From NCBI RefSeq assembly GCF_017976235.1, contig NZ_JACVHC010000001.1:620001-684000 (forward strand): a stretch of DNA of 64,000 nt. The letters are read 5' to 3'. Under the pieces are notes generated by a model. The model had not been told where the DNA came from. It worked only from the letters and a program-made list of their open reading frames with translations, and did no database searches. Shown one piece after another: positions 17,447 through 24,819 of this stretch. Source of the stretch: Pseudomonas anatoliensis (GTDB taxonomy: Bacteria; Pseudomonadota; Gammaproteobacteria; Pseudomonadales; Pseudomonadaceae). Position 1 is the first letter of the stretch; each line of letters opens with the position of its first letter. The position numbers and the translations under genes were made by a program.

Positions 17447-18394
17447 TCAGAACGCGTAGGGAATGCTGATTTTGGCCCAGAGCATCTCGCCCTCGGGGCG
17501 GTTCTCGACATCGAATTCCTTGGCCCAGCGAATCTCCGCGCTGGCGTATTTGAGGAAGGTGAAGTGCAGCGCCGGGCCAATTGCGAACACCTCGCCGCGC
17601 ACTCCGTCGTCCACGTCTTGCCCGGCGAACTGCACGGTGTGGCCAAACTGTTTGTCGTCGGTGGTCTGCTTGAGGTAGTAGCCGTTGAGGCCGAGCATCA
17701 GGTCGTCGGTGAGCTTGTAGCTGGCCGAGTAGTCGAAGTGGAAAATCTGCCCGGACTTATAGTCGGTGTCCTTGTTTTTCTCGTTGAAGCTGTAGGTGGT
17801 CTTCATCGAGACTTCGGTGCGCTCAGTCGGCAACCAGGTGAAGGAGAACAGCGGCTTGTAGGTGTAGAAATTGTTGCTGGTGTTGGCCAGCCGGTCGACG
17901 CTGTATTCGCCGGTCGGTACGGTGATTTCCAGCGCGGCGCCAAGGGTCAGGTCCTTGCCCATATCCCACAGGATGATCGGCGCGACGGTGGTATCGCCCA
18001 TGCCTTCGCGGGTGTCGCTCAAGCCGAACACCGACACTTCCTGCTTCAGCCACGGTTGCGCGATGTAACCGGCCAGGCGTCCGCCAAAGATCCGCACCGG
18101 ACTCAAGTAATCGAGGCGCGGAATCACCGCCGTCGACTCGATTTCGACGTCCGGCACCTTGCCGCCCAACGAGCTGATATTGAGTTTTCTGGCCTTGTAA
18201 TGGTTGTAGTAGAGGTTGAACGCGACCATGTTCTCCGGAAGGCTGTCGACCTCCATCGGCAGCATGAAGAAGCCGTCGGTGCCGGTACCGATGTTGTCGA
18301 CGCCGGCCTCGGTGGCCAGGGCTGGAAGAGTCGCGGTGCAGCCCAGCAAAATCAGGGCCAGACGCAGGGGCAATGTCGCGCGGTTCGGGTGCAT
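17447..18394 (-). CDS. Outer-membrane MetA-pathway-of-phenol-degradation-like transporter
   Basis: This 315-aa protein has a signal peptide (LRLALILLGCTATLPALATE) followed by beta-barrel text rich in alternating aromatic strands, ending in the outer-membrane C-terminal Phe (ISIPYAF). GTDGFFMLPMEVDSLP near the N-terminus and the later strands fit the MetA-pathway phenol-degradation-like family of putative hydrophobic-substrate transporters. The ATG at 18394 is chosen because GAGGA lies 6 bases upstream. It diverges from an AraC regulator gene that probably controls it. The substrate is unknown. Confidence 0.82.
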   Translation of the reverse strand: MHPNRATLPLRLALILLGCTATLPALATEAGVDNIGTGTDGFFMLPMEVDSLPENMVAFNLYYNHYKARKLNISSLGGKVPDVEIESTAVIPRLDYLSPVRIFGGRLAGYIAQPWLKQEVSVFGLSDTREGMGDTTVAPIILWDMGKDLTLGAALEITVPTGEYSVDRLANTSNNFYTYKPLFSFTWLPTERTEVSMKTTYSFNEKNKDTDYKSGQIFHFDYSASYKLTDDLMLGLNGYYLKQTTDDKQFGHTVQFAGQDVDDGVRGEVFAIGPALHFTFLKYASAEIRWAKEFDVENRPEGEMLWAKISIPYAF

Positions 18395-18493
18395 ATCCGT
18401 CCTCATTATTATTGTGTTGGAGCGCAACGCGGGCACGCAGGTCGCCCGGCACGATAGAAATAAGCGCTCTGAGCCCGACGGGGCAGGGTATTG

Positions 18494-18524
18494 GCGGACA
18501 GTTAGGGGGACTTCTGCGGACAGT
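18494..18524. promoter_or_regulatory. Candidate AraC-type operator, two direct repeats
   Basis: GCGGACAGT occurs twice (18494-18502 and 18516-18524), 22 bases apart start to start, in the divergent spacer between the transporter and AraC genes. Two helical turns between direct half-sites is typical of AraC-family operators. Confidence 0.6.
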
Positions 18525-18592
18525 CGACAAACCCTGTGCTAACTTCCTTCGACATAACCGGTAACAAAAATAACAATCAAGCATGATCCGGA

Positions 18593-19645
18593 ATGTCAGC
18601 CCACATGAACGTAAAAGTCCAAGACCCGACCTTTGAACTGGCGTTGGTGTCGCCATTTCTCCTGCAAACCCTCGCTGAAGTCGCGCAGAACAAAGGCGTC
18701 GAGCCCGAGAGCCTGTGCCGTGGCCTGGGTTTTACCCTTGAAGATCTGCAGGACCCGACGCAGCGGATTTCCTATCGTCAGGCCGTGGCGATGATTCAAC
18801 GCGCGCTCAAAGTCCTGCCGAACCAAGGGTTGGGCTTGTGGGTCGGCGCTCAGAACGTACTTGGCACACTGGGGTTGCTCGGGCACGTGCTTTCACTGTG
18901 CAAAACCTTGCGCGATGCGTTTGCCGTGGGGATTCGCCATCAGCACACCTCGGGCGGGATTGTGGTTTCCAGCGTCAATGTGGTCGGTGATCAGGTGCAT
19001 CTCGATGCCGAATGTCGCCTGCCGTTTGCCGATGTGCAGGTGTTCGCGGTCGAGGAGTTTTTCGCCAGTTTGCTGGTGTACGGCCGCGCACTGGCCGGCG
19101 CCGATTTCAAGCCGATCGCTGTGGAATTCGTGCATGCGGCGCCGGATTACCTCAGTGAATATCAGCGTCTGCTTGGGCCGCAAGTGCGCTTTGGATGCCT
19201 GCACAATCGCATGCTGATTGATGTGCAATGGCTGGACGTCAGCCTGCCCAATCATCATTCACTGGCGTTGCGTCAGGCTGTCGCGTTGCTGGAACTGGAA
19301 GCGGCGCAGGTGCACCAAAAAATCGACCTGATTCAAGCCGTGGAGCGTGCGATCGCCCGCGACCTGAGCCGGGGCAGTCATATCGAAAAGATAGCCGGCG
19401 ACCTGAACATGAGCAGCCGCACATTGCGCCGGCGCCTGACCGAGCATGCGCTGACCTTTGAAGCCTTGCTGGAACAAGTGCGGCAGGCGCGGACGATGAG
19501 TCTGCTGGCCAATCCGGACATGCCGATCGAGCGGATCACCGAAGAGGTCGGCTACAGCGATGTGCGCAGCTTTCGCCGGGCGTTCAAACGCTGGACGGGG
19601 CTGAGCCCGAGTGCGTGGCGCGTCGAGACCAGCATGACGCTTTAG
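18593..19645 (+). CDS. AraC-family transcriptional regulator with arabinose-binding-type N-domain
   Basis: This 350-aa protein has the N-terminal ligand domain of the OruR/QuiR-like subgroup (SPFLLQTLAEVAQNKGVEPESL, RISYRQAVAMIQRAL, GLWVGAQNVLGTLGLLG). The C-terminal AraC DNA-binding domain has the first helix-turn-helix at HIEKIAGDLNMSSRTLRRRL and the second at PIERITEEVGYSDVRSFRRAF, then WTGLSPSAWR. The ATG at 18593 is kept; an ATG four codons later is possible. Divergent orientation and the direct repeats in the spacer suggest control of the outer-membrane transporter gene, perhaps in response to a small aromatic or amino-acid derivative. Confidence 0.92.
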   Translation: MSAHMNVKVQDPTFELALVSPFLLQTLAEVAQNKGVEPESLCRGLGFTLEDLQDPTQRISYRQAVAMIQRALKVLPNQGLGLWVGAQNVLGTLGLLGHVLSLCKTLRDAFAVGIRHQHTSGGIVVSSVNVVGDQVHLDAECRLPFADVQVFAVEEFFASLLVYGRALAGADFKPIAVEFVHAAPDYLSEYQRLLGPQVRFGCLHNRMLIDVQWLDVSLPNHHSLALRQAVALLELEAAQVHQKIDLIQAVERAIARDLSRGSHIEKIAGDLNMSSRTLRRRLTEHALTFEALLEQVRQARTMSLLANPDMPIERITEEVGYSDVRSFRRAFKRWTGLSPSAWRVETSMTL

Positions 19646-19650
19646 GAGAT

Positions 19651-19718
19651 CCAAAGATCGCAAGTTCCTACCGAGGTTCGTGTAGGAGCTGCCGAAGGCT
19701 GCGATCTTTAGATCTTGC
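19651..19718. repeat. Degenerate REPIN, GTAGGAGCTGCCGAAGG family
   Basis: The right arm GTAGGAGCTGCCGAAGGCTG is intact. The left arm is decayed (AAAGATCGCAAGTTCCTAC, missing the central part). Confidence 0.8.
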
Positions 19719-19778
19719 TTCAACCACACAAACTGTCTGGCTACAGGTAAACTCCGCGCACTTTTTCAAGGAGTTCAC

Positions 19779-20666
19779 ATGAGTCACTACCAGCCGGGCA
19801 TTCTCGCCACCCCTGTTCCGTTGCAAGCACGTCATCTGTTTTTCGCTCTGGCGTCGGTTGAAGCCTTGCCGCAGGCGATCGACAACCTGCTGAACCTGGT
19901 GGATGGCAAGTCGGCGGTGGTCGGTTTCGGTGAGTCCCTGACCAAGGCCCTCAACGTGGAAATCGCCGGTCTGCGCAGTTTCCCGGCCATGAGCGGCGTG
20001 GGCGTGAACAACCCGTCCACCCAGCATGCGCTGTGGGTCTGGCTGCACGGTGTTGACCGTGGTGATCTGCTCAATCGCTGCAACGCCGTCGAAGCGGCGC
20101 TGGCCCCGGCCTTGCGTCTGGTAGAAATGCAGGAAGCCTTCCGCCACAAGGAAGGTCACGACCTGACCGGTTACGAAGACGGCACCGAAAACCCTCATGA
20201 CGAAGCCGCTGTTGCTGCCGCGTTGCAGAGCGAAGGCGCTGACGGTCTGGTCGGTGGCAGTTTCGCCGCGATCCAGCAGTGGCAGCACGACCTCAAGGGG
20301 TTCCACAAACTGTCTGCCGACGACAAAGACAACATCATGGGGCGTCGCTTGAGCGATAACGAAGAGATCGACGACGCGCCGGTGTCCGCTCACGTCAAAC
20401 GCACCGCGCAGGAAAGCTTCGCACCTGAAGCGTTCGTCGTGCGTCGCTCGATGCCGTGGATTGAAGGTGATCGCGCCGGGCTGATGTTCCTCGCGTTCGG
20501 TTTCTCGCTGGATGCCTTCGAAGCGCAATTGCGGCGCATGAGCGGTCTGGAAGATGGCATCGCCGATGGCTTGTACCGCATCAGCCGGCCGATCACCGGC
20601 GGCTATTACTGGTGCCCGCCGCTCAAGGACGGCCATCTTGATCTGCGCGCCTTGCGCATCGGCTGA
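19779..20666 (+). CDS. DyP-type heme peroxidase, YfeX-like
   Basis: This 295-aa cytoplasmic protein carries the DyP signature GYEDGTENP (GxxDG, distal Asp) around residue 130. The proximal heme ligand His is probably in SAHVKRTAQ, and a late FLAFGFSLDAFEAQLRRMSG segment is present. The absence of a Tat signal and the roughly 300-aa length place it with class B DyPs such as YfeX rather than exported EfeB. It would oxidise dyes or phenolics with peroxide. The start has AAGGAG upstream. A Gfo/Idh/MocA gene follows 19 bases later, so the two are likely cotranscribed. Confidence 0.93.
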   Translation: MSHYQPGILATPVPLQARHLFFALASVEALPQAIDNLLNLVDGKSAVVGFGESLTKALNVEIAGLRSFPAMSGVGVNNPSTQHALWVWLHGVDRGDLLNRCNAVEAALAPALRLVEMQEAFRHKEGHDLTGYEDGTENPHDEAAVAAALQSEGADGLVGGSFAAIQQWQHDLKGFHKLSADDKDNIMGRRLSDNEEIDDAPVSAHVKRTAQESFAPEAFVVRRSMPWIEGDRAGLMFLAFGFSLDAFEAQLRRMSGLEDGIADGLYRISRPITGGYYWCPPLKDGHLDLRALRIG

Positions 20667-20685
20667 TTCTGCAAAAGGACTAAAG

Positions 20686-21651
20686 ATGAACGTGGTGCGC
20701 TGGGGCATGATCGGTTGCGGCAGTGTCGCGGAACGCAAAAGCGGGCCGGCCTTCTACAAGGCGCCCGGTTCCGCGCTGGTGGCGGTGATGGGCCGACGCC
20801 TTGAAGCCGTCAGTGATTACGCAGCGCGCCACGGTATCGCTCGGGTTTACACCGACGTCGATGCACTCATCAACGATCCCGAGGTGGACGCGGTGTACAT
20901 CGCCACGCCGCCCGACAGCCACCACGCCTACAGCCTGAAAGTCGCCGCCGCCGGCAAACATTGCTGCGTGGAAAAGCCCATGGCACTCAACGCCGGGCAA
21001 AGCCGCGAGATGCAGCAGGCGTTTGCCGACGCCGGTTTGCATCTGTTCGTTTCCTACTATCGTCGTTCGTTGCCGCGCTTTGCGCAGGTGCGGCAATGGC
21101 TCGAACAGGGGCGGATCGGCGAAGTGCGGCATTTGAGCTGGACGCTGACCAAGGCACCGTCGCCGGCCGATCTGGATGGCCGTGACAACTGGCGCACCGA
21201 CCCGGCGGTGGCGGGTGGCGGTTACTTCGCAGATTTGGCCAGCCACGGTTTTGACCTGTTCCAGTATCTGCTCGGCGACATTGTCGAGGTCGCCGGTTTC
21301 ACCGCGCAGCAGGCCGGGTTGTACGCGGCGGAAGATGCGGTCAGTGCCAGTTGGCGCTTTGCCTCTGGGGCGCTGGGCATGGGCTGCTGGAGTTTTGTTG
21401 CCGATCGGCGCGAGGATCGGGTCGAGATCATCGGCAGCCTCGGTCGGATCAGCTTTTCAGTGTTTGATGAGCATCCGGTCGAGCTGCATGCCGATGAGCA
21501 GATCAGCCTGGACATTGCCCATCACGAACACATTCAGTGGCATCACGTGCTGGGCATGAATGCGCATATTCGTGGTGAATCAGAGCATCCGGCGATGGCC
21601 GAACAGGCCGTCAAGACCGACTGGGTCATGGACCAGATCCTCAAGCGCTAA
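20686..21651 (+). CDS. Gfo/Idh/MocA family NAD(P)-dependent oxidoreductase
   Basis: This 321-aa protein has an N-terminal Rossmann fold (VRWGMIGCGSVAERKSGPA, VMGRR), the family's EKP motif in CCVEKPMALN near residue 95, and a C-terminal alpha/beta dimerisation domain with GGGYFADLASHGFDLFQYLL. The family oxidises or reduces sugar, inositol or related carbonyls. The ATG at 20686 (AGGA upstream) is used rather than the long upstream in-frame extension that overlaps the DyP gene. The role beside DyP is unclear; the substrate is unassigned. Confidence 0.9.
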   Translation: MNVVRWGMIGCGSVAERKSGPAFYKAPGSALVAVMGRRLEAVSDYAARHGIARVYTDVDALINDPEVDAVYIATPPDSHHAYSLKVAAAGKHCCVEKPMALNAGQSREMQQAFADAGLHLFVSYYRRSLPRFAQVRQWLEQGRIGEVRHLSWTLTKAPSPADLDGRDNWRTDPAVAGGGYFADLASHGFDLFQYLLGDIVEVAGFTAQQAGLYAAEDAVSASWRFASGALGMGCWSFVADRREDRVEIIGSLGRISFSVFDEHPVELHADEQISLDIAHHEHIQWHHVLGMNAHIRGESEHPAMAEQAVKTDWVMDQILKR

Positions 21652-21738
21652 GATCAAAAGATCGCAGCCTTCGGCAGCTCCTACATGGGAATGCATTTCA
21701 AACTGTAGGAGCTGCCGAAGGCTGCGATCTTTTGATCC
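21652..21738. repeat. REPIN, GTAGGAGCTGCCGAAGG family
   Basis: The inverted arms GATCAAAAGATCGCAGCCTT and complement begin directly after the oxidoreductase stop codon. The position suggests a transcript-end hairpin. Confidence 0.94.
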
Positions 21739-21784
21739 TGAAACCTGCATCTAAGGTTATGCCCATTCGGTATTTCTCAACCTT

Positions 21785-21824
21785 GTCATAACGTCTCTAA
21801 GATCACGTCATAACTCGTTATAAC
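21785..21824. promoter_or_regulatory. Candidate GntR/HutC operator array (three GTYATAAC boxes)
   Basis: GTCATAAC (21785-21792), GTCATAAC (21807-21814) and GTTATAAC (21817-21824) are spaced 22 and 10 bases apart, roughly on one face of the helix, and end 13 bases before the regulator's start. The GT-TA-AC pattern resembles HutC-subfamily operators, so autoregulation of the downstream operon is likely. Confidence 0.65.
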
Positions 21825-21837
21825 AAGTGATCCCGTG

Positions 21838-22590
21838 ATGTCCGATAACGTTCTGTCTCTATCAAGTGTCCCGCTGCACACCCAACTGCGCGACGTCCTG
21901 CGCGCCCGCATCCTCGACGGCGAATACCCGCAAGACAGCCAGATGCCCTCCGAAAGCGAGCTCGGTGCGCTGTTCAAAGTCAGCCGCATCACCGTGCGCC
22001 AGGCACTGGGCGATCTGCAAAAGGAAGGACTGATCTTTAAGATCCACGGCAAGGGCACCTTCGTCGCCAAGCCGAAAACCTTTCAGAACGTCAGCAGCCT
22101 GCAAGGCCTCGCCGAATCCATGACCGGGCGTGGCTACGAGGTGATCAACCGCCTGCGCAGCTTCAAATTCATCCCGGCGGACAAGCGTGTCGCCGAGCGT
22201 TTGCAGGTCGCCGAGGGCGAAACTGTGGCGCAGATCAAACGTGTACGGCTGATCAATCGCGAGCCGATCTCGCTGGAAATCACCTACCTGCCCAAAGCCA
22301 TCGGCGAACGGCTGGAGAAGGCTGATCTGGTCACCCGCGACATTTTTCTGATTCTCGAAAACGACTGCGGAATCGCCCTCGGCCACGCCGACCTGGCCAT
22401 CGACGCCGTGCTCGCCGACAGCGATTTGACCCAGGCACTCAACGTCGAGGCCGGCTCGCCGATCATGCGCATCGAGCGCCTGACTCACGACGCGCAGGGC
22501 CAGCCGCTGGACTTCGAACACCTTTACTACCGTGGCGATGCGTTCCAGTACCGCCTGCGGATCGACCGGCAAAAAGGGGAGCAGGCATGA
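21838..22590 (+). CDS. GntR/HutC-family regulator with UTRA domain
   Basis: This 250-aa protein has a winged-helix domain in residues 1-75 (PLHTQLRDVLRARILDGEYP, VSRITVRQALGDLQKEGLI, HGKGTFV) and a UTRA effector domain in residues 90-240 (SMTGRGYEVINRL, REPISLEITYLP, GSPIMRIERLTHDAQG, FEHLYYRGDAF). UTRA domains bind small ligands to release DNA. The start is ATG 21838; a GTG immediately before is an alternative. Its stop overlaps the ATG of the AprA-like gene (ATGA), so regulator and enzyme are translationally coupled. It is presumably the local repressor of the whole redox/transport locus. Confidence 0.93.
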   Translation: MSDNVLSLSSVPLHTQLRDVLRARILDGEYPQDSQMPSESELGALFKVSRITVRQALGDLQKEGLIFKIHGKGTFVAKPKTFQNVSSLQGLAESMTGRGYEVINRLRSFKFIPADKRVAERLQVAEGETVAQIKRVRLINREPISLEITYLPKAIGERLEKADLVTRDIFLILENDCGIALGHADLAIDAVLADSDLTQALNVEAGSPIMRIERLTHDAQGQPLDFEHLYYRGDAFQYRLRIDRQKGEQA

Positions 22591-24317
22591 CACGCAATAC
22601 GCTTGAGCAGGAATACGACATCGTCGTGATCGGCGGTGGCACAGCCGGGCCGATGGCGGCGATCAAGGCCAAAGAGAAGAACCGCGACTTGCGTGTGTTG
22701 CTGGTCGACAAGGCCAACGTCAAACGTAGCGGTGCGATCAGCATGGGCATGGATGGCCTGAACAACGCGATCATCCCCGGCCACTCGACGCCTGAGCAGT
22801 ACACCAAGGAAATCACCATCGCCAATGACGGCATCGTCAATCAGGCAGCGGTGTACGCCTACGCGACGCACAGCTTCGAAACCATCGAACAGCTCGACCG
22901 CTGGGGCGTGAAGTTCGAGAAGGACGAAACCGGTGATTACGCGGTGAAAAAAGTCCACCACATGGGCGCCTATGTGTTGCCGATGCCGGAAGGGCACGAC
23001 ATCAAAAAGGTTCTGTATCGCCAGTTGAAGCGCGCGCGAGTGAGCATCACCAATCGGCTGGTCTGCACGCGGTTGCTGACCGACGAGGAGGGTGCGGTCA
23101 ACGGCTTGATGGGCTTCGATTGCCGCACCGCCGACTTCCATGTGATCAAGGCCAAGGCTGTAATCCTCGCGTGTGGCGCTGCTGGTCGCCTGGGTCTGCC
23201 GTCCTCCGGTTACCTGATGGGCACCTACGAAAACCCGACCAACGCTGGCGACGGTTACGCGATGGCCTATCACGCCGGGGCCGAACTGGCGAATCTGGAA
23301 TGCTTCCAGATCAACCCGCTGATCAAGGATTACAACGGCCCGGCTTGCGCCTACGTGACCGGACCGCTGGGTGGCTACACCGCGAACAACAAGGGCGAAC
23401 GCTTCATCGAATGCGACTACTGGAGCGGGCAGATGATGTGGGAGTTCCACCAGGAACTGGAAAGCGGCAACGGCCCGGTGTTCCTCAAACTCGATCACCT
23501 GGCCGAGGAAACCATCCAGAACATCGAAGAGATTTTGCACAGCAACGAACGCCCTAGTCGCGGTCAGTTCCACGCCAACCGTGGCACCGACTACCGCACG
23601 CAAATGGTCGAGATGCACATCTCCGAGATCGGTTTTTGCAGCGGCCATTCGGCGTCCGGCGTGTGGGTCAACGAGCGTGCCGAAACCTCTGTGAAAGGCT
23701 TGTATTCCGCCGGGGACATGGCAGCGGTGCCGCACAACTACATGCTTGGCGCGTTCACCTACGGCTGGTTTGCCGGGCACAACGCGGCGGATTTTGTTGC
23801 CGGGCGCGAGTTCTCTGCGCTGGATACCGGGCAGATCGAGAAAGAGAAAGCACGGGTCTACGCTCCGCTGGATCGCGAACACGGTCTGCCGCCGGCTCAG
23901 GTCGAATACAAGCTGCGGCGCTTCGTCAACGACTACCTGCAACCGCCGAAAGTGACCAAAAAAATGCAGATCGGCTTGCAGCGCTTCAGCGACATCGAGC
24001 GTGATCTCGATCAGATGAAGGCCAACAACGCCCATGAACTGATGCGCGCTATGGAAACCAGCGTGATCCGCGACTGCGCCGAAATGGCTGCCCGCGCCTC
24101 GTTGTTCCGCGCCGAGAGTCGCTGGGGTCTGTACCACTATCGGGTCGATCACCCGCAGCGCAATGACGCTGACTGGTTCTGCCATTGCCACCTGAAGAAG
24201 GGCGATGACGGTCAGATGACCAGTTTCAAGAAAGCCGTCGAGCCCTACATCATCCCGCTCGATGCCGAGGAAATGCAGGCTTACGACCGCTTGCGGGTTG
24301 GCGCCTTTGCCGCGTGA
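22587..24317 (+). CDS. AprA-like FAD-dependent oxidoreductase (fumarate reductase/APS reductase flavoprotein family)
   Basis: This 576-aa cytoplasmic flavoprotein has an N-terminal dinucleotide-binding motif (IVVIGGGTAGPMAAIKA, residues 12-28). DKANVKRSGAISMGMDGLNN is the segment that in APS reductase AprA lies against FAD. AGDGYAMAYHAGAELANLE, KDYNGPACAYV and NNKGERF parallel AprA segments from memory, as does the C-terminal SGHSASGVWVN...GLYSAGDM FAD motif. The 81-aa AprB-like ferredoxin gene follows, supporting an AprAB-like complex. Sulfate-activating and dissimilatory sulfur genes are absent here, so the substrate need not be APS. Because it is coregulated with an ABC importer, I infer it acts on the imported compound. 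Confidence 0.87.
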   Translation: MTRNTLEQEYDIVVIGGGTAGPMAAIKAKEKNRDLRVLLVDKANVKRSGAISMGMDGLNNAIIPGHSTPEQYTKEITIANDGIVNQAAVYAYATHSFETIEQLDRWGVKFEKDETGDYAVKKVHHMGAYVLPMPEGHDIKKVLYRQLKRARVSITNRLVCTRLLTDEEGAVNGLMGFDCRTADFHVIKAKAVILACGAAGRLGLPSSGYLMGTYENPTNAGDGYAMAYHAGAELANLECFQINPLIKDYNGPACAYVTGPLGGYTANNKGERFIECDYWSGQMMWEFHQELESGNGPVFLKLDHLAEETIQNIEEILHSNERPSRGQFHANRGTDYRTQMVEMHISEIGFCSGHSASGVWVNERAETSVKGLYSAGDMAAVPHNYMLGAFTYGWFAGHNAADFVAGREFSALDTGQIEKEKARVYAPLDREHGLPPAQVEYKLRRFVNDYLQPPKVTKKMQIGLQRFSDIERDLDQMKANNAHELMRAMETSVIRDCAEMAARASLFRAESRWGLYHYRVDHPQRNDADWFCHCHLKKGDDGQMTSFKKAVEPYIIPLDAEEMQAYDRLRVGAFAA

Positions 24318-24343
24318 TGCATCATTAAAAGAGAGCCCGAACC

Positions 24344-24589
24344 ATGGCCTATCAAGCTCAGGAAATCTTCTTCCGCTCCAATGCCCCCGTCACCGTGGAC
24401 GAGGACAAATGCATCGCCGACAAGGGCTGCACCGTGTGTGTCGATGTCTGTCCGATGGACTTGCTGGCGATCAACCCGGCCACGCAAAAGGCTTATATGG
24501 CGTTCGATGAATGCTGGTACTGCATGCCGTGTGAAAAGGATTGCCCGACGGGTGCGGTGAAAGTCGATATCCCCTATCTCCTGCGTTGA
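24344..24589 (+). CDS. AprB-like ferredoxin with two [4Fe-4S] clusters
   Basis: This 81-aa protein carries CIADKGCTVCVDVCP and CWYCMPCEKDCP, eight cysteines suitable for two [4Fe-4S] clusters. The spacing and the intervening DLLAINPATQKAYMAFDE resemble the AprB core (a cluster motif, then the KAY segment, then a second CW-x-C cluster). It lacks the C-terminal tail that AprB wraps around AprA, being about half the usual length. The start has AGAG upstream and follows the flavoprotein by 26 bases. It should pass electrons to or from the AprA-like FAD. The electron partner is unknown. Confidence 0.9.
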   Translation: MAYQAQEIFFRSNAPVTVDEDKCIADKGCTVCVDVCPMDLLAINPATQKAYMAFDECWYCMPCEKDCPTGAVKVDIPYLLR

Positions 24590-24599
24590 AACGCTTTCC

Positions 24600-24690
24600 C
24601 CTGTAGGAGTGAGCCTGCTCGCGATAGCGGTGTGTCAGACAACACATCAATGACTGACCCACCGCTATCGCGAGCAGGCTCACTCCTACA
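24600..24690. repeat. REPIN, GTAGGAGTGAGCCTGCTCGCG family, inside the redox/ABC locus
   Basis: The inverted arms start 10 bases after the ferredoxin stop. The central spacer (GTGTGTCAGACAACACATCA) is the reverse complement of part of the 17338-17433 copy. It may attenuate or stabilise the upstream mRNA segment. Confidence 0.93.
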
Positions 24691-24819
24691 TTGGATTTGT
24701 GACAAACCAAAGCCATCCGGAAACCCCGGACGCTGGATTCAACAACACCCCTCGTTTCCCACCGCGCCCTGATCGCGGCGGAGACGAACATCCTACAAAT
24801 GATTCGAGGGGAAACACTC

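Noticed and set aside
22527..24191. 554-aa open frame opposite the AprA-like gene
   Set aside because: It mirrors the real gene's reading frame and has low-complexity text with no recognisable domain or start signal.
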